Positions 9,294 through 17,510 of a stretch of 64,000 nt of DNA are shown here, one piece after another. Position 1 is the first letter of the stretch; the number at the start of each line of letters is the position of its first letter. The position numbers were made by a program, and so were the translations under genes. The notes beneath the pieces are model-generated. The model made no database searches and was not told where the DNA came from. It worked only from the letters and a program-made list of their open reading frames with translations. The DNA comes from Streptomyces griseoviridis (GTDB taxonomy: Bacteria; Actinomycetota; Actinomycetes; Streptomycetales; Streptomycetaceae): contig NZ_CP029078.1 of NCBI RefSeq assembly GCF_005222485.1, positions 2,570,001-2,634,000 on the forward strand. The letters run 5' to 3'.

Positions 9294-9411
9294 GGCGGAC
9301 TCCCGTGAGAGGCGTACGGATCCACCGCGCGAGCGGACAGGGCTCGAAGCGCGGAAGGACACCGCAGAAGGGTGAAGAGGTGAAAGGGATGCGGAGGCGG
9401 GGCTCGACGCC

Positions 9412-9432
9412 CTAGCGCATTCGCTTGCTCAC
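9412..9432 (-). CDS. Candidate six-codon leader ORF (M-S-K-R-M-R)
   Basis: GTG-AGC-AAG-CGA-ATG-CGC-TAG lies in the leader between the SAM-IV aptamer and the class V aminotransferase. It has a textbook Shine-Dalgarno, GAGGAG at 9439-9444, six bases before its GTG, and that site abuts the 3' edge of the terminal hairpin at 9453-9477. It ends 118 bases before the main start. A riboswitch could gate translation of this ORF, but no regulatory function is shown by the sequence alone. Could be coincidental. Confidence 0.4.
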   Translation of the reverse strand: MSKRMR

Positions 9433-9447
9433 GGAAGGCTCCTCGAC

Positions 9448-9595
9448 GACCAGGACCCCTGGAGGTTCGAGGGGTCCGCGCTTGCCGTGGACCTCGCTGC
9501 CCACGACCTGGTCTTCACCCGGGGCACCCCGCCACGGACGGAGGGTTGCCGGACAGTCGGCCGGGGCCTCATGACTGTCACTCATGACCTGGTCA
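9448..9595 (-). promoter_or_regulatory. SAM-IV riboswitch
   Basis: Read on the minus strand, the segment begins GGTCATGAGTG, continues with the core CCGGCAACCCTCCG, then GGGGTGCCCCGGGTGAAGA, and closes with a strong hairpin (GGACCCCT ... AGGGGTCC at 9453-9477). These blocks and their order match the actinobacterial SAM-IV consensus as I remember it. The class senses S-adenosylmethionine, and the element lies in the leader of the class V aminotransferase gene. The 5' edge follows a promoter-like sequence closely, so the aptamer would be the very start of the transcript. Boundaries are approximate. Confidence 0.88.
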
Positions 9596-9597
9596 GG

Positions 9598-9627
9598 AAC
9601 CTACGCGAAACGCGCGCGGTCCCGCAA
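9598..9627 (-). promoter_or_regulatory. Candidate promoter for riboswitch transcript
   Basis: On the minus strand, TTGCGG (9622-9627) and TAGGTT (9598-9603) are separated by 18 bases and resemble a housekeeping sigma-factor promoter. Initiation about seven bases downstream would start the RNA at about 9590, at the first bases of the aptamer. The -35 overlaps the hairpin that probably terminates trpD. Confidence 0.45.
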
Positions 9628-9650
9628 CCCGTGTCCGGATCGCGGGACCG
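9617..9650 (-). terminator. Hairpin downstream of trpD
   Basis: A 9-bp perfect inverted repeat (CGGTCCCGC / GCGGGACCG) with a 16-base loop lies 12 bases after the trpD stop. Probable terminator, without a strong T-run. Confidence 0.5.
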
Positions 9651-9661
9651 ACGGCGTCCGG

Positions 9662-10726
9662 TCAGGCGTTGCTCGCCGCCACCCAGCGTTCGAGGGCCCG
9701 CTTGGCCGCGCCGGAGTCGATCGACTCGGCCGCCTTCGCCATGCCCGCGCCGATCCGCTCGGTGAGTGTGCCCGAGCCGCGCTCGAGGGCCACCAGCGCG
9801 GCCGCCGAGTTCAGCAGGACGGCGTCCCGCACCGGGCCGCTCTCGCCGTCCAGGAGCCTGCGGGCGACCTCCGCGTTGTACGACGGGTCGCCGCCGCGCA
9901 GCGCCTCCACGGGCACCAGGTCGAGGCCGACGTCCCGGGGGTCGAAGCGCTCTTCGGCGACGTGCCCCTCGGCGACCGTCCAGACCCGGGAGGTGGCCGT
10001 CGTGGTCAGCTCGTCGAGACCGTCGTCGCCGCGGAAGACCAGCGAGGAGTTGCCGCGCGCGGCGAAGACGCCGGCCACGATCGGCGCCATCCGCGGGTCG
10101 GCCACCCCGACCGCCTGGGCCCGCACCCGGGCCGGGTTGGTGAGCGGGCCGAGCGCGTTGAAGACCGTGCGGATGCCCAACTGGCCGCGGGCCGCGCCCG
10201 CGTGCCGCAGCGCCGGGTGGAACTTCACCGCGAAGCAGAAGGTGATCCCGGCCTCCTCGGCCACCTCGGGCACCCGCTTCAGCGGCAGGTCGAGGTTGAC
10301 GCCCAGCTTCTCCAGGACGTCGGAGGCCCCGGACGCGGAGGACGCGGCCCGGTTGCCGTGCTTGACGACGCGCGCGCCGGTGCCGGCCACCACGATCGCC
10401 GACATGGTGGAGATGTTCACCGTCTTCGCGCCGTCGCCCCCGGTGCCGACGATGTCGACGCAGGGGCCGGCCACCTCGATCACGTTGGCGTGCGCGTACA
10501 TCGTGCGGACCAGGCCGTCGATCTCCTGGACCGTCTCGCCCTTGGCGCGCAGCGCCACCACGAACCCGGCGATCTGCGCGTCGGTCGCCTCGCCGCGCAT
10601 GATCAGGTCCATCGCCCAGGCGGTGTCGTCCGCGCTGAGGTCCTGGCCGTTCAGCAGGCCGTTCAGCAGGGCGGGCCAGGAACGGCCCGCCGCGGTGTCG
10701 CCTCCAGCGGGGGTCACAGCGCTCAT
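9662..10726 (-). CDS. trpD: Anthranilate phosphoribosyltransferase
   Basis: About 354 residues. It transfers phosphoribose from PRPP to anthranilate, the second step of tryptophan biosynthesis. Signature regions are [17 protein letters not shown] (PRPP/Mg site), [21 protein letters not shown] (anthranilate site), and [11 protein letters not shown]; all are intact and the length is typical. ATG 10726 is supported by AGGAG nine bases upstream. It lies downstream of the qcr operon behind a strong terminator, so it is probably its own unit. Location next to qcrB rather than with other trp genes is shared with mycobacteria. Confidence 0.96.
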   Translation of the reverse strand: MSAVTPAGGDTAAGRSWPALLNGLLNGQDLSADDTAWAMDLIMRGEATDAQIAGFVVALRAKGETVQEIDGLVRTMYAHANVIEVAGPCVDIVGTGGDGAKTVNISTMSAIVVAGTGARVVKHGNRAASSASGASDVLEKLGVNLDLPLKRVPEVAEEAGITFCFAVKFHPALRHAGAARGQLGIRTVFNALGPLTNPARVRAQAVGVADPRMAPIVAGVFAARGNSSLVFRGDDGLDELTTTATSRVWTVAEGHVAEERFDPRDVGLDLVPVEALRGGDPSYNAEVARRLLDGESGPVRDAVLLNSAAALVALERGSGTLTERIGAGMAKAAESIDSGAAKRALERWVAASNA

Positions 10727-10807
10727 GAGGCCGCTCCTGGGTGTCGTAGAAGAGTCGGGGAGAGAAGAAGGCGGTGCGGGCTCCACCCTATCCAGCCCGG
10801 GGCACGC

Positions 10808-10846
10808 CGAAGGGCCCCCGTCCGGAGACCGGACGGGGGCCCTTCG
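10808..10846 (-). terminator. Strong terminator after qcrB
   Basis: A perfect 18-bp GC-rich stem (10808-10825 with 10829-10846) and a 3-base loop lie 24 bases past the qcrB stop, ending the ctaE-qcrCAB transcript before trpD. Confidence 0.8.
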
Positions 10847-10869
10847 GCCGTCGTGTGGCGACGCGGTGA

Positions 10870-12504
10870 TCAGTGGTGGCCGTGGCCGCTGGTGATCTCC
10901 TTGTACTCCTCGACGGTGGGCTTCGGGATCTGCGACTCCTCGCCGTAGTACGACTCGCTGAGCTTGGCGCGCAGCTTCTCGGAGCCCTTCACCTTGCGCT
11001 CGACGCCGTTCTCGTCGACGGTGCCGCCGATCTCCACCGGGCGGTACTGCTCGTGCGCGGTGAGGGTGTGCAGCGCGTCCTGGCTGAGCGGCTCGTGGAC
11101 CTCGATGAACTCACCGTGCGGCAGCCGCTTGATGGTGCCGGTCTCGCGACCGTGCAGCACCTTCTCGCGGTCCCGGCGCTGGAGGCCGAGGCAGATGCGC
11201 TTGGTGGCGATGAAGACGAGGACCGGCACCACGAAGAAGCCGATGCGCACGAACCAGGTGATCGCGTTGATCGACAGGTGGAAGTGGGTGGCCCAGAGGT
11301 CGTTGCCACCACCGACGAGCAGCACGAAGTACCAGGAGATCCAGGCCACGCCGAACGCGGTGCGGGTCGGGGCGTTGCGCGGACGGTCCAGGATGTGGTG
11401 CTCGCGCTTGTCGCCGGTGACCCAGGACTCGATGAACGGGTAGACCGCGATCGAGACCAGCACCAGCGGGAAGATGACCAGCGGGATGAACACACCCAGG
11501 ACGAGCGTGTGGCCCCAGAGGTTGATCTCCCAGCCAGGCATCACCCGGATCAGGCCCTCGGAGAAGCCCATGTACCAGTCGGGCTGGGCACCGGTGGACA
11601 CCTGGTCGGGCCGGTACGGTCCGAGGGCCCAGATCGGGTTGATCGAGGCGATCGCGGCGACGACCGCGATGACACCGAAGACCAGGAAGAAGAAGCCGCC
11701 CGCCTTCGCCATGTACACGGGCAACAGGGGCATGCCGACGACGTTGTTGTTCGTCTTTCCGGGGCCCGCGAACTGCGTGTGCTTGTGGTAGAAGACCAGG
11801 ATCAGGTGGCCGACCACCAGGCCGAGCATGATGCCCGGCAGCAGCAGGATGTGGATCGAGTAGAAGCGGGCCACGAAGTCGCCGCCCGGGAACTCGCCGC
11901 CGAAGAGGAAGAACGACAGGTACGTGCCGACGATCGGCACGGACAGGATCGCGCCCTCCATGAAGCGGACACCGGTGCCGGAGAGCAGGTCGTCGGGGAG
12001 CGAGTAGCCGGTGAAGCCGGTGAACATGCCCAGGACGAACAGCAGGAAGCCGAACAGCCAGTTGATCTCGCGGGGCTTGCGGAACGCACCCGTGAAGAAG
12101 ACGCGCATCATGTGCACGAACATGCCGGCCAGGAAGATCAGCGCGGCCCAGTGGTGGATCTGCCGGATCAGCAGGCCACCGCGCACCTCGAAGGAGATGT
12201 GCAGGGTCGAGCTGAACGCCTCCGACATCAGCTGCCCCTGGAGCGGGACGTAGCTGCCGTGGTACTCCACCTCGTTCATCGACGGGTGGAAGAACAGCGT
12301 CAGGTACACACCCGTGAGGATGATGATGATGAAGCTGTAGAGGCAGACCTCACCCAACATGAACGACCAGTGGTCGGGGAAGATCTTGCGCATGTTGGAC
12401 TTGGCGAGGGAGTAGATCCCCAGCCGGCCGTCGGCCCAGTCGGCGACGCGCTCGCCGGCCGGCGCTTTGCCGCGCCGGGTCTCGGTGCTCTCGTTGGTGC
12501 TCAT
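10870..12504 (-). CDS. qcrB: Menaquinol-cytochrome c reductase, cytochrome b subunit
   Basis: 544 residues, the membrane-embedded cytochrome b of the actinobacterial bcc complex. It oxidises menaquinol and passes electrons through two b hemes. Paired heme-ligand regions are visible in the helices containing [11 protein letters not shown] and [10 protein letters not shown], and a quinol-site region near [10 protein letters not shown]. The C-terminal extension of about 100 charged residues is typical of actinobacterial QcrB and of the bcc-aa3 supercomplex. ATG overlaps the qcrA stop by four bases (ATGA), so it is the last gene of a coupled ctaE-qcrC-qcrA-qcrB unit. Confidence 0.97.
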   Translation of the reverse strand: MSTNESTETRRGKAPAGERVADWADGRLGIYSLAKSNMRKIFPDHWSFMLGEVCLYSFIIIILTGVYLTLFFHPSMNEVEYHGSYVPLQGQLMSEAFSSTLHISFEVRGGLLIRQIHHWAALIFLAGMFVHMMRVFFTGAFRKPREINWLFGFLLFVLGMFTGFTGYSLPDDLLSGTGVRFMEGAILSVPIVGTYLSFFLFGGEFPGGDFVARFYSIHILLLPGIMLGLVVGHLILVFYHKHTQFAGPGKTNNNVVGMPLLPVYMAKAGGFFFLVFGVIAVVAAIASINPIWALGPYRPDQVSTGAQPDWYMGFSEGLIRVMPGWEINLWGHTLVLGVFIPLVIFPLVLVSIAVYPFIESWVTGDKREHHILDRPRNAPTRTAFGVAWISWYFVLLVGGGNDLWATHFHLSINAITWFVRIGFFVVPVLVFIATKRICLGLQRRDREKVLHGRETGTIKRLPHGEFIEVHEPLSQDALHTLTAHEQYRPVEIGGTVDENGVERKVKGSEKLRAKLSESYYGEESQIPKPTVEEYKEITSGHGHH

Positions 12505-13559
12505 CCGCGCTCCCAGAATGCAGGACCGACGGGCTCATCGAAGTCGCCGAGCGCCTCGAGGTAGCCCTCGTCGTTCACGCCGATGCGCAGCTGCGGCAGG
12601 GCGTGACCGGCGGGGCCGAAGATCACTCGGGCACCGTCGGAGAGGTCGAAGGTGGACTGGTGGCAGGGGCACAGCACGTGGTGCGTCTGCTGCTCGTACA
12701 GCGAGATCGGGCAGCCCACGTGGGTGCAGATCTTCGAGTACGCGACGATGCCCTCGTGCGACCACTGCAGCTCGCGCTTGTCCTTGATGTTGTCCGGCTG
12801 GATACGGACGATCATCAGGGCGGCCTTGGCGATCTCCTTCTGGAAGTCCTCGTCGTGCTCCTCCAGGCCCTCGGGCTTGGCGAAGGTCAGCGAGCCGACG
12901 GCGACGTCGGAGGCGCGCAGCGGCTCGTTGGTGTTCATGTTGACGAGCAGCTTGCCCTTGGACCACAGGGTGTGGCGCAGCTTGGTGCCGGGCAGCGGGC
13001 CGAGGTCGCGCAGCAGCATGACGCCGGAGAGCGGGAACAGGGCGAGCGCGCCGAACATCGTGTTGCGGATCAGCTTGCGGCGGCCGAGCGCGGACTCCTT
13101 GGCGCCCTCCTTGAAGTCGGCCATGACCTTGGCCTTGACCTCGGGTGCCGCCTCGATCGGGTGCCGCTCGTCGGCGACCTCCACGTCGGACATCAGGGTG
13201 CGGGCCCAGTGGACCGCGCCCGCGCCGATCGCGAACAGCGCCACCCCGAGGGTGAGGCCGAGCGCGAAGTTCAGCGCGTTGATGTGGCCGATCGGGAAGA
13301 CGTAGACCGCCTGGTCGTGCGGGATCGCCACGTAGGAGGCGATGAAGCCGACGGTGGCGAGCATCGACAGCGTGAACAGCAGGGCGACGGCGCGCTCGGA
13401 GCGCTTGGCGGCCTGCTCGTCGATGTCCTGGACACGGTGCTCGTGGGGCGGCAGGCCGGGGTCCGCGAACGGGTCCGTGTCGTCCGCGACGGTCACCGCG
13501 CCGTGCGCGTGGTCCTGCTCTGCGGGCAGGTTCTCTTCTGGAATGTCTTGGCTACTCAT
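12501..13559 (-). CDS. qcrA: Menaquinol-cytochrome c reductase, Rieske iron-sulfur subunit
   Basis: 352 residues. The N-terminal cytoplasmic portion is followed by three membrane helices (about 60-190), as in other actinobacterial Rieske subunits that have three rather than one. The C-terminal Rieske domain binds a [2Fe-2S] cluster with CTHVGC (278-283) and CPCHQS (297-302): two Cys and two His ligands plus the stabilising disulfide Cys. Both ends overlap neighbours by ATGA, upstream with qcrC and downstream with qcrB. Confidence 0.97.
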   Translation of the reverse strand: MSSQDIPEENLPAEQDHAHGAVTVADDTDPFADPGLPPHEHRVQDIDEQAAKRSERAVALLFTLSMLATVGFIASYVAIPHDQAVYVFPIGHINALNFALGLTLGVALFAIGAGAVHWARTLMSDVEVADERHPIEAAPEVKAKVMADFKEGAKESALGRRKLIRNTMFGALALFPLSGVMLLRDLGPLPGTKLRHTLWSKGKLLVNMNTNEPLRASDVAVGSLTFAKPEGLEEHDEDFQKEIAKAALMIVRIQPDNIKDKRELQWSHEGIVAYSKICTHVGCPISLYEQQTHHVLCPCHQSTFDLSDGARVIFGPAGHALPQLRIGVNDEGYLEALGDFDEPVGPAFWERG

Positions 13560-14365
13560 GACTTCTTGGCCTTTGCGGTCCGAGCGGCGACCCAGACGGC
13601 GACCGCGATCAGGGCACCCAGTCCGAAGATCCAGGCGAACAGACCCTCACTGACCGGCCCGAGGCCGCCCAGCTCCAGGCCGCCGGGGCTCTCGGTCTCT
13701 TCCCCGTTGACCGCGTTCAGGTACGCGATGATGTCCTTCTTGTTCTGCTCGGTGAGCGTGGTGTCGTTGAAGGACGGCATGTTCTGCGGGCCGGTCTGCA
13801 TGGCCTCGTAGATGTGCTTCGGGCTGACGCCCTCGAGGCTCGGCGCGAACTTGCCGTGCGTCAGCGCGCCACCCTTGCCGGTGAAGTTGTGGCACTGCGC
13901 GCAGTTGGTGCGGAACAGCTCGCCGCCCTTGGCGATGTCGGCACCCTCGGGGCCGTACTGGGCCTTCGTCGGGACGTTCGGGCCCGCGCCGAGGGACGAG
14001 ATGTACGCGGCGAGCTGGTCGATCTCGGCCTGCGAGTAGATGACCTTCTTGCTCGGGATCTGCGCGCCGGGCTGCTGGGCGGGCATCCGGCCGGTGCCGA
14101 CCTGGAAGTCGACGGCGGCGGCGCCCACGCCCACGAGGCTCGGCCCGTCGGAGGTGCCCTGACCGCCGGTTCCGTGGCAGCTGGCGCAGCCCACGGAGTA
14201 CAGCTTCTTGCCCTCGTCGATGGCGAGAGACTGGGCGGTGTCATCGGCCTGCGCCTTGCTCGCGGGCGCGAACGCGGCGTACAGCCCCCCGGTGGCCGCC
14301 AGCGCGAGGAGTAGGACGACGACGGCCGCCAGCGGATGGCGTCGTCGTGCGGAGAGCTTTTTCAC
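13556..14365 (-). CDS. qcrC: Menaquinol-cytochrome c reductase, diheme cytochrome c subunit
   Basis: 269 residues. N-terminal signal anchor, two c-type heme motifs, CASCH at 60-64 and CAQCH near residue 160, each followed by a distal Met region, then a C-terminal membrane helix (FAWIFGLGALIAVAVWVA). This diheme subunit replaces a soluble cytochrome c and hands electrons directly to the CuA site of the oxidase in the supercomplex. The ATGA overlap with qcrA couples translation. It follows ctaE by about 80 bp. Confidence 0.97.
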   Translation of the reverse strand: MKKLSARRRHPLAAVVVLLLALAATGGLYAAFAPASKAQADDTAQSLAIDEGKKLYSVGCASCHGTGGQGTSDGPSLVGVGAAAVDFQVGTGRMPAQQPGAQIPSKKVIYSQAEIDQLAAYISSLGAGPNVPTKAQYGPEGADIAKGGELFRTNCAQCHNFTGKGGALTHGKFAPSLEGVSPKHIYEAMQTGPQNMPSFNDTTLTEQNKKDIIAYLNAVNGEETESPGGLELGGLGPVSEGLFAWIFGLGALIAVAVWVAARTAKAKKS

Positions 14366-14445
14366 GGATTACCCCGGTGTCAGGATCTTCTGCGTCGATG
14401 CTTCTGGAAAGTGCGCTTCGGCTGTGCGCGTGGGAACGGGCCCGG

Positions 14446-15066
14446 CTACTTGATCATGTAGATCGTCGCGAAGAGGCCGATCCAGACGACATCGACGAAG
14501 TGCCAGTAATAGGACACGACGATGGCCGCGGTCGCCTGCTCGTGGGTGAACCTCTTGGCCGCGTACGTCCTGCCCAGAACGAACAGGAAGGCGATCAGGC
14601 CGCCCGTCACGTGCATGCCGTGGAAGCCGGTGGTCAGGTAGAAGACCGAGCCGTACGGGTCGGAGGAGAGCGAGAGGCCGTCCTCCTTCACCAGCTCGGT
14701 GTACTCGTAGATCTGACCGCCGATGAAGATCGCACCCATGATGAAGGTGACGATGAACCATCCCCGGAGCTTCTTCACGTCCCCGCGCTCGGCGGCGAAG
14801 ACGCCGAGCTGGCAGGTGAGGGAGGAGAGCACCAGGATCGTCGTGTTGGTCGCGGAGAACGGGAAGTTGAGATGGCTCGCCATCGCCTTCCAGTGATCCG
14901 GACCGGTCACCGATCGCAGGGTGAAGTACATCGCGAAGAGGGCCGCGAAGAACATCAGCTCGGAACTCAGCCAGATGATGGTTCCGACGCTGGTGAGGTT
15001 CGGCCGGTTGACCGACGGGTGCGCGTGCCCGGTTTCTACTGTCGTTGCTGTCGCCACGACCGACAT
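14446..15066 (-). CDS. ctaE: Cytochrome c oxidase subunit III
   Basis: 206 residues with five predicted membrane helices; [14 protein letters not shown] and [14 protein letters not shown] are the hallmark subunit III motifs. It stabilises the aa3 oxidase core. In this phylum it is the first gene of the cytochrome bcc operon rather than lying with ctaC/ctaD. The ATG at 15066 has no convincing Shine-Dalgarno, so a very short leader is possible. The rest of the oxidase is encoded 2 kb away. Confidence 0.95.
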   Translation of the reverse strand: MSVVATATTVETGHAHPSVNRPNLTSVGTIIWLSSELMFFAALFAMYFTLRSVTGPDHWKAMASHLNFPFSATNTTILVLSSLTCQLGVFAAERGDVKKLRGWFIVTFIMGAIFIGGQIYEYTELVKEDGLSLSSDPYGSVFYLTTGFHGMHVTGGLIAFLFVLGRTYAAKRFTHEQATAAIVVSYYWHFVDVVWIGLFATIYMIK

Positions 15067-15182
15067 TATGTCGGTCGCTTATCCCGCCCTCACCTCCGGG
15101 GGTGCCGTTCGGAGTGTCCGTACCCCGTGTACTGCCCGTATGGCCCATCCGACGGGTCCTCGAAGCCGTGTTCGCACAGGTG

Positions 15183-15209
15183 TTGACGGGGTGTTCAAAG
15201 GAGTAGCAT
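15183..15209 (+). promoter_or_regulatory. Candidate promoter for atypical receiver gene
   Basis: TTGACG (15183-15188) and TAGCAT (15204-15209) resemble housekeeping -35/-10 boxes, though the 15-base spacer is short. They lie about 50 bases before the ATG at 15260. Confidence 0.4.
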
Positions 15210-15259
15210 CCGGCGCATCGCTCCTGTCCGTAAGACGACGACGTCCCGCCGGAGGAAGA

Positions 15260-15661
15260 ATGCAGCCGACCGCCACGGTGCTGGTCTACAGCGACGACTC
15301 CAACACCCGCGAACAGGTCCGGTTGGCCACCGGGCGCAGGCCGGCCCCTGACGCGCCCGTGGTGGAGTTCGTGGAGTGCGCGACGCCCGCCGCCGTCCTG
15401 AAGGAGCTGGACCGGGGCGGCATCGACGTGTGCGTCCTGGACGGCGAGGCGGTGCCGATGGGCGGCATGGGCCTGTGCCGGCAGATCAAGGACGAGATCT
15501 TCAACTGCCCGCCGTCGCTGGTGCTGATCGGGCGCCCGCAGGACGCCTGGCTGGCCACCTGGAGCCGCGCGGAGGCCGCGGTGACCCTTCCGGTGGACCC
15601 GGTGGAGTTCGCCGCCGCGCTGGCCGCCCTGCTGCGCGAGAGGCGCGCGCTGCACGCCTGA
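15260..15661 (+). CDS. Orphan receiver-like (pseudo-receiver) protein
   Basis: 133 residues folding like a CheY receiver: acidic pair D12/D13 in VYSDDSN, a candidate phosphoacceptor D61 in VCVLDGEAVPMGG, and regular alternating strands and helices. The conserved switch Lys-Pro of true receivers is replaced by Leu-Pro (TLPVDPVEF), so classical phosphotransfer may not work. No output domain is attached and no kinase is adjacent. ATG 15260 has GGAGGA at four bases. It sits between the two halves of the respiratory gene set, diverging from ctaE, but a respiratory role is only suggested by position. Confidence 0.75.
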   Translation: MQPTATVLVYSDDSNTREQVRLATGRRPAPDAPVVEFVECATPAAVLKELDRGGIDVCVLDGEAVPMGGMGLCRQIKDEIFNCPPSLVLIGRPQDAWLATWSRAEAAVTLPVDPVEFAAALAALLRERRALHA

Positions 15662-15674
15662 GAGGTCCGGCTGC

Positions 15675-15702
15675 CGGCCCGCGGTCGTGCGACCGCGGGC
15701 CG
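15675..15702. terminator. Bidirectional hairpin between convergent genes
   Basis: A 13-bp perfect inverted repeat (CGGCCCGCGGTCG / CGACCGCGGGCCG) separates the receiver-like gene from the convergent L,D-transpeptidase gene. Confidence 0.65.
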
Positions 15703-15717
15703 TCGTGCCGCTGACGC

Positions 15718-16980
15718 TCACACGGCCGTCGGGCGGAGCCTGGCCGCTTCCTCCGGCCGGGGGCCCTCGGCCTTGCCGCCCACCAGGGCGCTGCCGTCGC
15801 GCCATTCCTTCCAGTCGAGGTTCCAGTCGCCGTAGCCGTTCCCGAACGGCTCCATGTCGTCGCCGTACGAGTTGATGACCTTCACCACGTCGCCGTCCTG
15901 GACGTTCTCGTAGAACCAGGCGGCGTTGCCGGTGCTCATGCCGGTGCAGCCGTGGCTGACGTTGGCGGAGCCCTGCGACCCCACCGACCAGGGCGCGGCG
16001 TGCACGTACTCGCCGCTCCAGGTGACCCGGGTGGCGTAGTACACGGGCAGGTCGTAGCCGTCCGACGAGCCCGCCGAGATGCCGACGGTGGTGCCGCGCA
16101 TCCGTACGAAGTACTCCTTGCCCAGCACGACCTTGACGCCGTTGCGGGTCTCGAAGCCGGGCTTGCCGGTGGTGACGGGGATCTCGTTGATCTCCTCGCC
16201 GTTGCGGTAGACCGTCATCGAGTGCGCGGAGGCGTCGGTGACGGCGATGACCCGGTCGCCCGTGGTCAGCTTCAGCGGCTTGGCGCCCGCGCCCCACAGC
16301 CGGTCGCTGATCTTGACGCCGTCCAGTTCGCTGCGCGCCTGGATGGTGGCGTGGGCGGGCCAGTACTCCTTGGGCCTGAAGTGGAGTTCCTTGTCGTCGA
16401 CCCAGTGCCAGGTGCCCTGGGTGGCGGGCACCGAGGTGACCCGCAGCCCCCGTTCGACGATGGCCCGCTGGGCCTTGTCCTTGACCGGTTCGCTCAGTTC
16501 GGCGGTGACCGGCTGGCCGACGCCGTACTCGCCCGCGTCAGGACCGAACTCGACGGTCAGCCGCTTCTTGGTGGTGGGCTTGCTGGTGTCGAAGGTGAGG
16601 ACCTTGCGGCCGGGTGCCCCGTCCTCGTTCTCGGTGCTCACGTGGACCGTGTAGCGGGCGGCTGCGGCCAGGGCGGAGGTGGAGTGCCAGCGACGGCCGT
16701 CGGCGCTGAGTTCGCCTGTCACATAGCGGCCCATGGCGTCGGTGGCGGTGACGTCGGTGATGCGGTTGTCGTCGCCGGACGCGGTCACCTCCAGGGGCTT
16801 GTCCGGGTCGACCTTCTTGAGGCCGCCCTTCGGACCGTTGAAGGAGATCTGGGCCGACGCGTCGTACGGCTTGGAGGACAGCGGGTTGCCGCTGTCGCCG
16901 CACGCGGTGACGCCCGCACCGAGGGCGATCACCAGCAGCGTGCAGCTGACGACGGTGCGGGTGCGCGGAGAGTGGCTCAT
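15718..16980 (-). CDS. L,D-transpeptidase lipoprotein (Ig-like domains plus YkuD)
   Basis: 420 residues. Signal peptide with lipobox V-T-A-C (Cys27), two Ig-like domains (about 40-230) and a YkuD catalytic domain (about 240-370) with the signature HAAPWS and SHGCTGMS. The Cys in SHGC attacks meso-DAP stem peptides to make 3-3 cross-links in peptidoglycan. The arrangement equals mycobacterial LdtMt2. A short C-terminal tail follows. It is isolated by terminators on both sides, inserted between the ctaE and ctaCDF units. Confidence 0.93.
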   Translation of the reverse strand: MSHSPRTRTVVSCTLLVIALGAGVTACGDSGNPLSSKPYDASAQISFNGPKGGLKKVDPDKPLEVTASGDDNRITDVTATDAMGRYVTGELSADGRRWHSTSALAAAARYTVHVSTENEDGAPGRKVLTFDTSKPTTKKRLTVEFGPDAGEYGVGQPVTAELSEPVKDKAQRAIVERGLRVTSVPATQGTWHWVDDKELHFRPKEYWPAHATIQARSELDGVKISDRLWGAGAKPLKLTTGDRVIAVTDASAHSMTVYRNGEEINEIPVTTGKPGFETRNGVKVVLGKEYFVRMRGTTVGISAGSSDGYDLPVYYATRVTWSGEYVHAAPWSVGSQGSANVSHGCTGMSTGNAAWFYENVQDGDVVKVINSYGDDMEPFGNGYGDWNLDWKEWRDGSALVGGKAEGPRPEEAARLRPTAV

Positions 16981-17058
16981 GGCCTCACGCTAAGGAGTCG
17001 AGCCCGGTCCGGCACGCCGGGTAATCCGGACGAGGTACGGACCGTGCGGCAAAAGCAC

Positions 17059-17092
17059 GAGCCCGGACCCTCCTGACGGAGAGTCCGGGCTC
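17059..17092 (-). terminator. Terminator after ctaF
   Basis: A 10-bp perfect stem (GAGCCCGGAC / GTCCGGGCTC) with a 14-base loop, followed on the minus strand by GTGCTTTTG, lies 20 bases past the ctaF stop. Confidence 0.65.
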
Positions 17093-17111
17093 AGCGGGGT
17101 TCCCGCCGGTG

Positions 17112-17510
17112 CTACTGGGTGCGGTTCTCACCGCGGTAGTACTCGAAGACCCAGCCCCACAGGCCGATGAGGACCAGGGGTGCCGAGAAGTACAGCAGCC
17201 ACCAGCCGAGCGCCACCCCGAGGAAGGCGAGCGCGCCGCCGACCGCGAGGGAGAGCGGCTGCCAGCTGTGCGGGCTGAAGAACCCGACCTCGCCGGCCTC
17301 GTCCGCCACGTCGGCTTCCTTGTTGTCCTGCGCGCCCGCGTCGACCCGCCGGGCGGTGAAGCCCAGGTAGAAGCCGATCATGATGCACAGGCCGAAGGCC
17401 AGGAAGAGGGCCGTGGTACCGGCCGGCTCCTTCGACCACACGCCATAGACGACCGCCATGGCGAGGACGAAGACGCTCAGCCACATGAACATCTTGCCCT
17501 GGATCTTCAC
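17112..17510 (-). CDS. ctaF: Cytochrome c oxidase subunit IV (actinobacterial type)
   Basis: 132 residues with four predicted membrane helices, starting [18 protein letters not shown], the typical start of the actinobacterial subunit IV. It is an accessory membrane subunit of aa3 oxidase. The ATG overlaps the ctaD stop by four bases, so ctaC-ctaD-ctaF are translationally chained. Confidence 0.93.
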   Translation of the reverse strand: MKIQGKMFMWLSVFVLAMAVVYGVWSKEPAGTTALFLAFGLCIMIGFYLGFTARRVDAGAQDNKEADVADEAGEVGFFSPHSWQPLSLAVGGALAFLGVALGWWLLYFSAPLVLIGLWGWVFEYYRGENRTQ

